The notes under the pieces were generated by a model, which saw only the letters and a list, made by a program, of their open reading frames with translations, did no database searches and had not been told where the DNA came from. The position numbers and the translations under genes were made by a program. A stretch of DNA of 41,514 nt from CAYQDF01 sp964416175 (GTDB lineage: Bacteria; Chloroflexota; Anaerolineae; Anaerolineales; UBA4823), in NCBI GenBank assembly GCA_964416175.1, contig CAYQDF010000018.1, forward strand, positions 1 through 41,514. The letters are read 5' to 3'. This document shows positions 8,501 through 16,360 of the stretch, piece after piece. Each line of letters opens with the position of its first letter. The stretch's first letter is position 1.

Positions 8501-9391
8501 TCACCGCACCCGGAAATCGAATATCCCTCCCTCGGATGACCAGCGCCGACCGCAGTTCAAGCAGACCTGTTCGGTAGCCCCCGCTGCGAGTGGGGAATGC
8601 CCGCATTCCGGACATTTGAACAATGCCTCGGGGCAGGCATCGGGAGGGCTGCCTTTCGCTCGAGCCCGGGTGAACACGCTAGGCGAGAGCTGCCACCAGT
8701 CTCCAGTCAGCTGCGCGAACGCGTCCATCCGGACGAGGAGGCCGAGCGGGACCAATCGCTTGGCTATCCCCAGCCGGAAGTGGGACACCGTCAGCTGGCG
8801 TTCAACGGTGAAGCCGCATCCTTCCAGCCAGCCGCGCACACTTCGTGGGTGAAAATCGAAATTCAGGGTGGCAAACTCGACCGGTTCCGGGGTAAACGGG
8901 TTCCATGCCTGCCGTCCAAGGGCATAACGCACGATCGCCTTAAGGTTGCGTTTGTTGGCGTATTCCAGGATAAATATCCCCCCCGGCTCCAGGGCCGCGC
9001 GCACTTGGCTGATGGCGCGCGGCGGATCCGCTAGGTGATGAAGGGTGCGGATCATGGTCGCTCCGTCGAAAACACCGGGTACGAACGGCAGCCGGTAAAC
9101 ATCTGCCGCCACGTACACATACCGCTCGCTGTGGCCCAATCGCGCCTGGGCCTGCTCGAGCTGGCTGCGTGAATAATCGACCAGGACGACCCGCTCATAC
9201 CCTCGATACCGCGGCGTGTTCCGCCCTGCCCCCGCGCCTACCTCGAGCATCAACCTGCCATGCTCTGGCAGCAGGCGCTCGATTGCGATCGCTTCGGCCT
9301 GGTCCTCGTAGGCGCGGTCGCCGCCCCCCCAAAAACGATCCTGGTAGTCCGATCCCTCGTAATCGCAGATCGGGGGGTGATCAACATCCAT
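8501..9391 (-). CDS. SAM-dependent methyltransferase with C-terminal zinc ribbon
   Basis: 296 aa. SAM motif I is LMLEVGAGAGRN (47-58). LVDYSRSQLEQAQARL, ADVYRLPFVPGVFDGATMIRTLHHL and LEPGGIFILEYANKR follow, typical of Methyltransf_11. The last 40 residues add a zinc ribbon, Cys260-x2-Cys263 and Cys277-x2-Cys280 (CPECG, CLNCG), a Trm112-like arrangement also seen fused to small-molecule or glycan methyltransferases. The substrate is unknown. It lies 17 bp downstream of ugd on the same strand, so a role in surface-polysaccharide modification is possible. Confidence 0.75.
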   Translation of the reverse strand: MDVDHPPICDYEGSDYQDRFWGGGDRAYEDQAEAIAIERLLPEHGRLMLEVGAGAGRNTPRYRGYERVVLVDYSRSQLEQAQARLGHSERYVYVAADVYRLPFVPGVFDGATMIRTLHHLADPPRAISQVRAALEPGGIFILEYANKRNLKAIVRYALGRQAWNPFTPEPVEFATLNFDFHPRSVRGWLEGCGFTVERQLTVSHFRLGIAKRLVPLGLLVRMDAFAQLTGDWWQLSPSVFTRARAKGSPPDACPEALFKCPECGHSPLAAGATEQVCLNCGRRWSSEGGIFDFRVR

Positions 9392-9408
9392 ACTCGAAAT
9401 GACCTAAA

Positions 9409-10755
9409 CTATACAGCCAGGGCTTCTTTTTCGGCCTTTGCGTTGTTCAAATGACCATTATAACCCCGACCAAAGCCGCGATAGATAAAGCCCAGCCGTT
9501 GCATCTTGGTTGGTTCGTAGATGTTGCGCCCGTCGAAGAGCACTGGCTGTTTCATGAGTTGTTTCACGCGTTCCAGATCGAGCTGCTTGAACTCGTTCCA
9601 TTCTGTGATCACCATTAATGCGTCACAGCCCTCCGCCATACTGTAGGGGTCAGGGAACATTTCGACCCCGGGCATAAGCGGTGCAGCGACCGCCATGGCG
9701 ACCGGATCATAAGCCCGGACAGAGGCGCCCTCCGCCTGGAGCGATTTGGCGATGTCTATCGCCGGGGCGTCGCGCATGTCATCCGTGTTTGGTTTGAACG
9801 ACAGGCCCAAAAGCCCGATTGTGAGTCCACCCAGGCTGGTCAGGATCTCTTTCAAGCGGTTGACTGCCATGGGGCGCCGGTCATTGTTGATCTCCATCAC
9901 CGCGTGCAGAAGCTGCGGGTGGCGGCCTTTTTCAGCAGCCATGTAAGCCAGAGCTTTGACATCCTTCGGGAAGCACGATCCCCCGTAGCCAAGGCCCGCA
10001 TCCAGGAAGAATGGTCCAATACGCTTGTCGTAACCCATTCCCACAGCGACCTCTTTGACATCCGCACCCAGCTCCTCGCAGATATTGGCGATCTCATTGA
10101 TAAAAGAGATCTTGGTCGCCAAGAAAGCATTGGAGGCGTATTTGATCATCTCTGCCGTGCGCAGGTCCGTGATCATGATCGGAGCCCGCAGCGCCAGGTG
10201 CAGCTGGGCGACTTTCTCAGCAGCCTCCAAATCCAGCGAACCAAGCACCGTCCGGTGCGGCTGCATGAAATCGCTGATCGCCGAGCCTTCACGCAGGAAC
10301 TCGGGACAGGACACGACTGAGAAGGGAATAGGGGTCGGCTGATGGCGGGCGACGATCTCCGCCACCCAGTCGCCGGTGCCCACGGGGACGGTGGATTTGT
10401 TCACAATGATCAAGGGATTGCGCATATTTTCGGCGATGCTGCGCGCCGAAGCTGCCACGTGCCTCAGATCGGCTTCGCCATCCACACCGGAGGGCGTACC
10501 CACCGCAATGAAGGCGAATTCGGTTCCATCCAGGGCCTCCGCGTAGGAGGTCGTGAACGTGAGGCGCCCGGCGCGGACATTCCGCACCACCAGCTCTTCG
10601 AGGCCCGGTTCATAGATGGGCATTTCTCCGCGCTTCAGCCCTTCAATGCGTTCCTCGTTGATATCCAACGCTATCACCCGGTTACCCAGGTCGGAAAAAC
10701 AAGCTGCCGTTACCAAACCGACATACCCGACACCGACGACACAGATTTGTTTCAT
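9409..10755 (-). CDS. ugd: UDP-glucose 6-dehydrogenase
   Basis: 448 aa, normal for the bacterial TuaD/Ugd type. The NAD-binding site is ICVVGVGYVGLVTAACF (4-20), the family motif YEPGLEEL is at 48-55, and the active-site cysteine is Cys261 in GYGGSCFPKD, with Lys and Asp following. The C-terminal domain has GLSFKPNTDDMRDAPAI. It oxidises UDP-glucose to UDP-glucuronate with two NAD+, feeding capsule, exopolysaccharide or acidic glycan synthesis. The ATG is preceded by GGAGGAAGCGGA. The downstream methyltransferase is probably in the same transcript. Confidence 0.93.
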   Translation of the reverse strand: MKQICVVGVGYVGLVTAACFSDLGNRVIALDINEERIEGLKRGEMPIYEPGLEELVVRNVRAGRLTFTTSYAEALDGTEFAFIAVGTPSGVDGEADLRHVAASARSIAENMRNPLIIVNKSTVPVGTGDWVAEIVARHQPTPIPFSVVSCPEFLREGSAISDFMQPHRTVLGSLDLEAAEKVAQLHLALRAPIMITDLRTAEMIKYASNAFLATKISFINEIANICEELGADVKEVAVGMGYDKRIGPFFLDAGLGYGGSCFPKDVKALAYMAAEKGRHPQLLHAVMEINNDRRPMAVNRLKEILTSLGGLTIGLLGLSFKPNTDDMRDAPAIDIAKSLQAEGASVRAYDPVAMAVAAPLMPGVEMFPDPYSMAEGCDALMVITEWNEFKQLDLERVKQLMKQPVLFDGRNIYEPTKMQRLGFIYRGFGRGYNGHLNNAKAEKEALAV

Positions 10756-10886
10756 TCCGCTTCCTCCAAGACGAAGTTCTTCCTCAATTGAGATGAATCC
10801 ATTGTTTTGCTATCTCAGTGATGCGCCTGATGCTTTCCACCCGTTGGGCTGCTAACAGAATCGAAAGTTCATCGGTCTGTTAAACG

Positions 10887-10892
10887 ATCTTA
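10887..10892 (-). promoter_or_regulatory. Possible extended -10 box for ugd
   Basis: On the minus strand, TGGTAAGAT gives TAAGAT with an extended-10 TG, about 130 nt upstream of the ugd start. The upstream TTTCTT at 17 bp is a poor -35. Weak. Confidence 0.3.
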
Positions 10893-10936
10893 CCATGATT
10901 TTATTACACAAGAAATAAGACAAAATTACACGTAAA

Positions 10937-10959
10937 AGGTCATCTTCACAGGATGACCT
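10937..10959. promoter_or_regulatory. Perfect 8-bp inverted repeat upstream of the rrf2 promoter
   Basis: AGGTCATC (10937-10944), a 7-nt spacer and GATGACCT (10952-10959) form a perfect inverted repeat. It ends 7 bp before the -35 box of the Rrf2-type regulator. No T-tract follows on either strand, so it is more likely an operator or activator site than a terminator. It also lies in the divergent region shared with ugd. Confidence 0.5.
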
Positions 10960-10966
10960 CTGTCAC

Positions 10967-10995
10967 TTGTAAATCGGGTGAAACAACTCTAAAAT
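10967..10995 (+). promoter_or_regulatory. Sigma-70-like promoter of the rrf2-type gene
   Basis: TTGTAA (10967-10972), a 17-bp spacer and TAAAAT (10990-10995). The start codon is 47 bp past the -10. Good consensus match and spacing. Confidence 0.6.
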
Positions 10996-11041
10996 ATCGC
11001 GGATAATTAACCTCGTAAAGGCCAAAAAGGAAGTATTTACC

Positions 11042-11467
11042 ATGCAAATCACCCGTCAAGCAGACTATGCCATGCGCGCCGTCCTCTACCTGGCGGAACT
11101 GGGTACAGAGCGGAGGGCCGCCACCAGCCAGATCGCCGAGCAGAAAAACATTCCCCCCTCATTTCTGGCGAAGATCGTTTCGCAGCTCTCCGTCGCCGGC
11201 CTCTTGCAGACCTCGCGCGGCGCTCGCGGCGGTGTATCGCTGGCGCGCCCGCCAGAGGAGATCACCTTCCTGGAGGTCGTCGAAGCGATCGATGGGCCGA
11301 TCTTGCTCAACGACTGCGTCCTCGACAGCAGCGCCTGCACCTTCGGCGAGTCTTGCGCCATCCGCCCGGTCTTCTGCGACGCGCAGGCAGAGCTGGTCGC
11401 CCGCCTGAAGAACACCACCTTCGGCGCCGCACTCAAATCCAACGGCAGCGGTCCAAGCGTAAACTAA
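11042..11467 (+). CDS. Rrf2-family transcriptional regulator, probably Fe-S binding
   Basis: 141 aa. It starts MQITRQADYAMRAVLYLAEL, the standard Rrf2 N-terminus, followed by a winged helix (IAEQKNIPPSFLAKIVSQLSVAGLLQTSRGARGGVSLA). Three cysteines, CVLDSSACTFGESC, lie in the loop after the dimer helix start (LEVVEAIDGPI) with spacing like IscR and NsrR, which hold a [2Fe-2S] or [4Fe-4S] cluster there. A further Cys (PVFCDAQ) follows. It probably senses iron-sulfur status, NO or redox state. The inverted repeat upstream may be its own operator. The target genes are unknown; the next genes are a small unknown protein and urocanate hydratase. Confidence 0.88.
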   Translation: MQITRQADYAMRAVLYLAELGTERRAATSQIAEQKNIPPSFLAKIVSQLSVAGLLQTSRGARGGVSLARPPEEITFLEVVEAIDGPILLNDCVLDSSACTFGESCAIRPVFCDAQAELVARLKNTTFGAALKSNGSGPSVN

Positions 11468-11529
11468 CAGATTACTTAGCAAAGAACGCGCGGATCCGGT
11501 CCGATTCTGCGGTATGATCAGAATTTAGG

Positions 11530-11787
11530 ATGCAGAGTGGAACGCCGATCGATCGCCAGTGGATCTCAGTGCTAAAAGACGGGAGGCCTGTACTGGACTG
11601 GGGTGGGGACCTGGTCCAGGACCTGCTCAGCGGCGCGTTTATCACCGTCGAAAAGAGCGAATTCAGCCATCCTGTCCGGGATGACGAACTGGACCTGCTG
11701 AAGCGCGCCGGGCGAGTCGAACGGTTCGACGCTCGCCATGTATATATCTACTCCCTGCCCGAGAGACCACAGCAAACCATGGAATAA
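11530..11787 (+). CDS. Small hypothetical protein, 85 aa
   Basis: The ORF lies alone between the Rrf2 gene and urocanate hydratase. The protein is soluble and acidic (QWISVLKDGRPVLDWGGDLVQDLL, then DDELDLLKRAGRVERFDARHVYIY), with no signal peptide, Cys pair or membrane segment. I do not recognise a family. TATGAT (11513-11518) resembles a -10 box, which would leave a leader of only a few bases. The AGG next to the ATG is a poor ribosome-binding site. The reading frame looks coding, and no competing ORF on the other strand is better. Confidence 0.6.
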   Translation: MQSGTPIDRQWISVLKDGRPVLDWGGDLVQDLLSGAFITVEKSEFSHPVRDDELDLLKRAGRVERFDARHVYIYSLPERPQQTME

Positions 11788-11890
11788 TCCGAAAGGGATC
11801 GGCTGACTGCGTAAAGCTCACGAATTAAACCCTCCGCCGCACGCCTCTCATCCATGGGGATAATTCCTGCGAGTAAGTTCCCTTCCAGCG

Positions 11891-11896
11891 TATAAT
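11891..11896 (+). promoter_or_regulatory. Probable -10 box for hutU
   Basis: TATAAT lies about 36 bp before the hutU start, followed by the ribosome-binding sequence TGGAGGT. No clear -35 is present at 16-18 bp upstream. It suggests that hutU has its own promoter rather than depending on rrf2 read-through. Confidence 0.4.
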
Positions 11897-11931
11897 CGAG
11901 CCAGGAGGGAACTTTTCTTCTGGAGGTCTGT

Positions 11932-13590
11932 ATGCCTGCACATCGAGTTGTGCGCGCCCCACGCGGGCCTGATTTGATCTGCAAGTCCTGGTTGACCGAG
12001 GCGGCATATCGTATGATCCAGAACAACCTGGACCCGGAAGTCGCCGAACGCCCGGACGACTTGGTGGTTTATGGAGGCCAGGGGAAAGCAGCCCGCAGTT
12101 GGGAAGCTTTCGACGCAATCCTGGCCACCCTCCAGGAATTGGAAGGCGACGAGACCTTGCTCGTTCAATCTGGGAAACCTGTAGCGGTCTTCACCACCCA
12201 TCCGGATGCTCCTCGCGTATTGATCGCCAACTCGAACCTGGTGCCGCACTGGGCTACCCAGGAACATTTCGATGAACTTGTCGCTAAGGGCTTGATGATG
12301 TATGGGCAAATGACTGCCGGGTCCTGGATATACATCGGGACGCAGGGCATATTGCAGGGCACCTACGAGACCCTGGGCTCGCTGGCGCGCCAGCGGGGTT
12401 GGGCTTCTCTCAAAGGGAAATTCGTCCTGACCGCCGGTTTGGGAGGCATGGGCGGCGCCCAACCGCTCGCTATCACCATGAACGAAGGCGTTGGTTTAAT
12501 CGTCGAGGTGGACCCGGAGCGCGCCCGCCGCCGCCTGGAGATCGGGTACGTGGACGTCGTCGTGGACACCCTGGAAGAAGCCATGACGATGGTGGAGGAA
12601 TCCATCGCAGAGGGGACGCCTAAATCCATCGGATTGATCGGCAACGCAGCCGAGATTTTCCCCGAACTGGTGGTGCGCGGCGTCATCCCTGACGTGGTCA
12701 CCGACCAGACCCCGGCGCACGACATCAGCATGTACGTTCCCGCCGGGTTGAGCGTTTCCGCGGCGAATGCCCTCCGGGAAAGCGAACCGGCGGAATATAC
12801 ACGCCGCGCCCTGGCTTCCATGGCAGAGCATGTCCAGGCGATGCTCGCTTTCCAGAAAGCCGGCGCGGAGGTCTTCGATTACGGCAATAACCTGAGGCAG
12901 CGGGCGTTCGATTATGGAGTGGAAAACGCCTTCGATTTCCCGGGCTTCGTCCCGGCATATATCCGCCCGTTGTTCTGTGAAGGGAAGGGGCCTTTCCGCT
13001 GGGTGGCGCTCTCCGGCGACCCGGAAGACATCTACACGACTGACCAGGCGATTATGGAGCTCTTCCCGGAAGACGAGCACCTGCAACGCTGGTTGCGCTT
13101 GGCCCGCGAGAAAGTGCCCTTTCAGGGCCTGCCGGCCCGCATCTGCTGGCTGGGATACGGGGAGCGGGTAGCAGCCGGCCTGGTCTTCAACAATCTGGTG
13201 GCGGAGGGCCTGGTAAAGGCGCCGATCGTGATCGGGCGCGATCACCTGGATTCGGGGTCGGTCGCCTCCCCAAACCGGGAGACAGAGGGGATGTTGGACG
13301 GTTCGGACGCGGTGAGCGACTGGGCTGTCTTGAACGCGCTGATCAACGCCGTGGGCGGCGCCACATGGGTCTCCTTCCACCACGGGGGCGGGGTGGGGAT
13401 CGGTTTCAGCCAGCACGCCGGGCAGGTGATCGTGGCCGACGGCACGCCGGAGGCTGCCCGCCGCCTGGAGCGCGTCCTGACCACCGACCCGGGGCTGGGA
13501 ATCGTGCGCCACGCTGACGCCGGCTATCCGGAGGCGATTGAGGCTGCGCGGCGTCACGGCATTCGTATGCCCATGTTGAGGTCGACATGA
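11932..13590 (+). CDS. hutU: Urocanate hydratase
   Basis: 552 aa, full length for the family. It keeps RAPRGPDLICKSWLTEA at the N-terminus, the NAD-binding TAGLGGMGGAQPLA region, YIRPLFCEGKGPFRWVALSGD, and GLPARICWLGYGER with Cys405, which corresponds to the conserved cysteine of the Pseudomonas enzyme. WVSFHHGGGVGIGFSQHAG follows near the C-terminus. It converts urocanate to imidazolone propionate in histidine degradation using tightly bound NAD+. The start ATG has TGGAGGT 5 bp upstream. No hutH, hutI or hutG is next to it, so the rest of the pathway must be elsewhere or absent. Confidence 0.93.
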   Translation: MPAHRVVRAPRGPDLICKSWLTEAAYRMIQNNLDPEVAERPDDLVVYGGQGKAARSWEAFDAILATLQELEGDETLLVQSGKPVAVFTTHPDAPRVLIANSNLVPHWATQEHFDELVAKGLMMYGQMTAGSWIYIGTQGILQGTYETLGSLARQRGWASLKGKFVLTAGLGGMGGAQPLAITMNEGVGLIVEVDPERARRRLEIGYVDVVVDTLEEAMTMVEESIAEGTPKSIGLIGNAAEIFPELVVRGVIPDVVTDQTPAHDISMYVPAGLSVSAANALRESEPAEYTRRALASMAEHVQAMLAFQKAGAEVFDYGNNLRQRAFDYGVENAFDFPGFVPAYIRPLFCEGKGPFRWVALSGDPEDIYTTDQAIMELFPEDEHLQRWLRLAREKVPFQGLPARICWLGYGERVAAGLVFNNLVAEGLVKAPIVIGRDHLDSGSVASPNRETEGMLDGSDAVSDWAVLNALINAVGGATWVSFHHGGGVGIGFSQHAGQVIVADGTPEAARRLERVLTTDPGLGIVRHADAGYPEAIEAARRHGIRMPMLRST

Positions 13591-13648
13591 CCTCGACTGG
13601 GCAGCGAAGATCCAATCCGGGAAGTCAAAGAAACACATCTGGATTTCG

Positions 13649-13885
13649 GTGGGAAACTTGCTCTCCGTCATCGCGCTGTCATTTTCGATCCGGAACGTTG
13701 GCAGCGTCATGCATCCCCCGCCTTCGCCGTTCTTCAACGCCGGGATCTGGCAGGTGCAGTTGTTCTTCACCGGGTTGCTCGCGCTGACCCTGCTGGCGGC
13801 CTGGCAGCTGGCGCGCTGGTGGAAAATCAAGGATGAAGGCTGGAGAATCCCTGCGCTGAATCGCCGACTCCATGCCCCGCCTTAG
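13649..13885 (+). CDS. Possible small two-helix membrane protein or remnant
   Basis: An open frame runs from just inside the end of hutU (after the TGA at 13577-13579) to 13885. Protein-like text begins before any start codon (for example KHIWISVGNLLSVIALSFS), while the first usable start is GTG at 13649, in the middle of the first hydrophobic segment. A second membrane segment (VQLFFTGLLALTLLAAWQLARWW) follows. The end overlaps the next MFS gene by 14 bp. It may be a real small protein with an unusual start, or the 3' remnant of a membrane gene. No family recognised. Confidence 0.4.
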   Translation: MGNLLSVIALSFSIRNVGSVMHPPPSPFFNAGIWQVQLFFTGLLALTLLAAWQLARWWKIKDEGWRIPALNRRLHAPP

Positions 13886-15065
13886 CCTCCAGATCATCGC
13901 ATTCACCGCCACGCGCACCGTGCTCAACACGGCCCACCGCATGGTCTATCCCTACCTCCCCGCTTTCGGGCGCGGTCTGGGGGTCGACCTGGCGACGATC
14001 ACCCTGGCGATCACCGCCCGCTCGATCGCCGGGGCGTTCGGGCCGCTGCTGGCCTCAGTGACCGACAGCCGGGGGCGGAAAATCGGGATGCTTTTCGGAC
14101 TGGCGCTTTTCACCCTGGGGGTCAGCTTGGTGGTGATCTGGCCTGCCTATCCCGCTTTCCTGGCCGCGCTCCTGCTGGCGATGCTTGGAAAATACGTTTT
14201 CGACCCTGCCGTGCAGGCTTACCTGGGCGACCGGGTATCGTATGCCCGGCGCGGCCGGATTCTGGCGGTCACCGAGCTCGGTTGGTCGATGGGGTTTCTC
14301 GCCGGAGTCCCCGTCATGGGCATTCTGATCGCCCGCCGCGGCTGGACGGCTCCTTTCCCTATCCTGGCTGCGCTGGGAGTGGGGGCGTTGATCGCACTCC
14401 TCTGGCTGCTGCCGCGTGACCCTGCCCACGAATCCGGCAGGCCGAACCTGTGGGCAAACCTGCGGGCTGTCGCCGGGTATTCCCCCGCCCTGACCGGCCT
14501 GGCGATGGGGCTGTTGTTGAGCTCTGCCAATGAAGTGGTTAACCTGGTCTTTGGGGTCTGGATGGAAGATTCATTTGGGCTGCAAATCACGGCCCTGGCA
14601 GCTGCTACCGCCGTGATCGGTCTTTCGGAGCTGGGAGGCGAGGCCCTGACAGCCGCCATCACGGACCGCCTGGGAAAACCCCTGGCCGTCGGGTTGGGCC
14701 TGGGGTTGAACAGCCTGACCGCGCTCGCGCTGCCATTTCTCGGGGTCAATCTGTTGGGGGCAGTAGCCGGGCTGTTCCTCTTTTACATCACTTTCGAATT
14801 CACCCTGGTGAGCAGCCTCCCGCTGATGACCGAAGTCCTGCCGTCTGCCCGGGCGACGATCATGGCAGCCAACGCAGCCTCTTTGTCGCTCGGCCGGGCA
14901 GTTGGAGCGGGACTGGCTTCGCCCATGTACTCTTTCGGGAGGATCTCGCCTGTCGTTCCTGACATGCTGCCGGTCGTCATCACCACGGTTGTCCTGAACC
15001 TGCTGGCGCTGGCCGCGCTGTACCGTCTCCAGCGGGACCTCAACCGACGGGTAGAGGCGGTGTGA
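13872..15065 (+). CDS. MFS transporter, DHA1-like
   Basis: 397 aa with about 12 hydrophobic segments. The loop between helices 2 and 3 has the MFS signature DSRGRKIG (about 67-74), with a matching DRLGKPLAVGLGL loop between helices 8 and 9. The protein starts MPRLSLQIIAFTATRTVLNTAHRMVYPYLP. The general AraJ/DHA1 pattern is clear but the substrate is not. It overlaps the small ORF upstream by 14 bp and may be co-transcribed with hutU. Import of a hut substrate is conceivable but unsupported. Confidence 0.8.
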   Translation: MPRLSLQIIAFTATRTVLNTAHRMVYPYLPAFGRGLGVDLATITLAITARSIAGAFGPLLASVTDSRGRKIGMLFGLALFTLGVSLVVIWPAYPAFLAALLLAMLGKYVFDPAVQAYLGDRVSYARRGRILAVTELGWSMGFLAGVPVMGILIARRGWTAPFPILAALGVGALIALLWLLPRDPAHESGRPNLWANLRAVAGYSPALTGLAMGLLLSSANEVVNLVFGVWMEDSFGLQITALAAATAVIGLSELGGEALTAAITDRLGKPLAVGLGLGLNSLTALALPFLGVNLLGAVAGLFLFYITFEFTLVSSLPLMTEVLPSARATIMAANAASLSLGRAVGAGLASPMYSFGRISPVVPDMLPVVITTVVLNLLALAALYRLQRDLNRRVEAV

Positions 15066-15071
15066 TATAAT
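15063..15071 (+). promoter_or_regulatory. Extended -10 promoter before the LCP-nadE pair
   Basis: TGATATAAT combines a perfect TATAAT (15066-15071) with the TGN extension. It overlaps the MFS stop codon and lies about 110 bp before the LCP start. The -35 region (ACCGAC) is poor, as is usual with extended -10 promoters. The perfect palindrome 15126-15160 would lie in the mRNA leader. Confidence 0.6.
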
Positions 15072-15125
15072 CCCATGCTGCAATCCCATACATATAAAGC
15101 TGCTGCTTGTGCCGCTTTTTCCCCG

Positions 15126-15160
15126 GACCCTAAGGGTTTTTTGACCGATCCCTTAGGGTC
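15126..15160. repeat. Perfect 11-bp inverted repeat in the LCP gene leader
   Basis: GACCCTAAGGG (15126-15136), a 13-nt T-rich loop starting TTTTTT, and CCCTTAGGGTC (15150-15160). The stem would be stable in RNA. The T-run follows the first arm, not the second, so it is not a standard intrinsic terminator. It may be a terminator-like or attenuating hairpin, or a dispersed palindromic repeat. It ends 21 bp before the LCP start codon. Confidence 0.65.
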
Positions 15161-15181
15161 TCCTGCGAACCTAATGGGAAC

Positions 15182-16360
15182 ATGCGTCTACCTGTAAGAA
15201 AAGTCCTCCTGATCCTGGGCAGTGTTCTCCTGGCTGGTGTCGCTCTTCTGGCGATCTACCTGTACCCTCAAGCCAGAGCGCGCTGGACGACACCGCTGGG
15301 ACCAGGATTGGGGCTCCCCACGCTAACCAATACACCTGCCTCGGGATCTCAGGCATCTCTCACGGCAATTTCACTTTCCAACCGCGAGTGGGAGACGCCG
15401 CTTGCTGCCGAGGTCTCCCAGCCGCTGGCTACGGATTCCCTGGTCGCCGCGACGGTCTCCCCCAGCCCGACGCCGACCCGCCAGCCCGCCTGCGGCGGTC
15501 CACCGCTCATGACGGTCCTGGCTTTGGGCATCGACGGCAGCTTCGATTATCGCTACGGCCTCTCAGACGTGATCCGGGTTGTGCGGGTGGACTTTGTCAC
15601 CCCCCGGGTCACGGTGCTCTCATTGCCCCGCGACCTGTGGGTCGAGATCCCTGGCATCGCAGACAATTACGGCATCACCCACGGCAAGCTCAACCAGGCC
15701 TATTTCTACGGGACCCCCGGGATGGGTTACTACGAGGGGCCAGGGGCTGGTGCGGGCCTGCTGGCGAGGACCCTGGATTTAAATTTCGGGCTGCGCGTCG
15801 ATCACTACGGCGCTGTCAACATGCAGACCTTCGTCAAGATCGTGGACGCGGTGGGCGGGATCGACATCTACCTGCCAACCGATGTCGATGGACGCCCGAT
15901 CGATGAGAAAACTGAAGACATGGGGTATTTCACAGCCGGGCAGCACCATTTCAACGGCGACCAGGCGCTCCGCTTCTCCCGGATCCGCAAGAAATATAAC
16001 GAATTCACGCGCATGGACAACCAGAATATGGTGATCTGCGCTTTAAAAGAGAAGATCACCAGTCCGGCCGTGCTGCCGAAGATCCCCCAGATCATCGCCG
16101 CATTCCAAGACTCCGTGCTCACTGACCTGTCTCCCGCGCAGCTGGCCCAATTAGCCTGCCTGGTCCCTAAATTGAAAGCGGAAAACCTGATATTCACGGG
16201 CCTGCCGCAGGAGATCCTGACCCCAGGCCGCGTTTTCAGCCCCCAGCAAAAAGATGAGACCTACGTGCTGGAGGCGGATTTCGACGTCATCCGCGACTAC
16301 ATCAGCCAGTTCATGGTCGGCAGCTGGCCGTCCGAACCACAGGAGCCTTCCTGTCCATGA
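15182..16360 (+). CDS. LytR-CpsA-Psr (LCP) family protein, divergent
   Basis: 392 aa. One membrane anchor near residues 7-27 is followed by an extracytoplasmic S/T/P-rich linker (SPSPTPTRQP), then the LCP domain from about 115: TVLALGIDG, SDVIRVVRVDF, VLSLPRDLWVEIPG, KIVDAVGGIDIYLP. LCP enzymes move undecaprenyl-linked glycopolymers onto peptidoglycan or other acceptors. The usual acidic-Arg segment near RxRxxxxDxxRxxRQ is altered here (RFSRIRKKYNEFTRMDNQN), and there is no LytR_C domain, unlike the two LCP genes downstream. The ATG has only a weak ribosome-binding site. Its end overlaps nadE (ATGA). Confidence 0.85.
   Translation: MRLPVRKVLLILGSVLLAGVALLAIYLYPQARARWTTPLGPGLGLPTLTNTPASGSQASLTAISLSNREWETPLAAEVSQPLATDSLVAATVSPSPTPTRQPACGGPPLMTVLALGIDGSFDYRYGLSDVIRVVRVDFVTPRVTVLSLPRDLWVEIPGIADNYGITHGKLNQAYFYGTPGMGYYEGPGAGAGLLARTLDLNFGLRVDHYGAVNMQTFVKIVDAVGGIDIYLPTDVDGRPIDEKTEDMGYFTAGQHHFNGDQALRFSRIRKKYNEFTRMDNQNMVICALKEKITSPAVLPKIPQIIAAFQDSVLTDLSPAQLAQLACLVPKLKAENLIFTGLPQEILTPGRVFSPQQKDETYVLEADFDVIRDYISQFMVGSWPSEPQEPSCP

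Noticed and set aside
12496..13830. 444-aa minus-strand ORF over hutU
   Set aside because: Shadow of urocanate hydratase; no recognisable domain.
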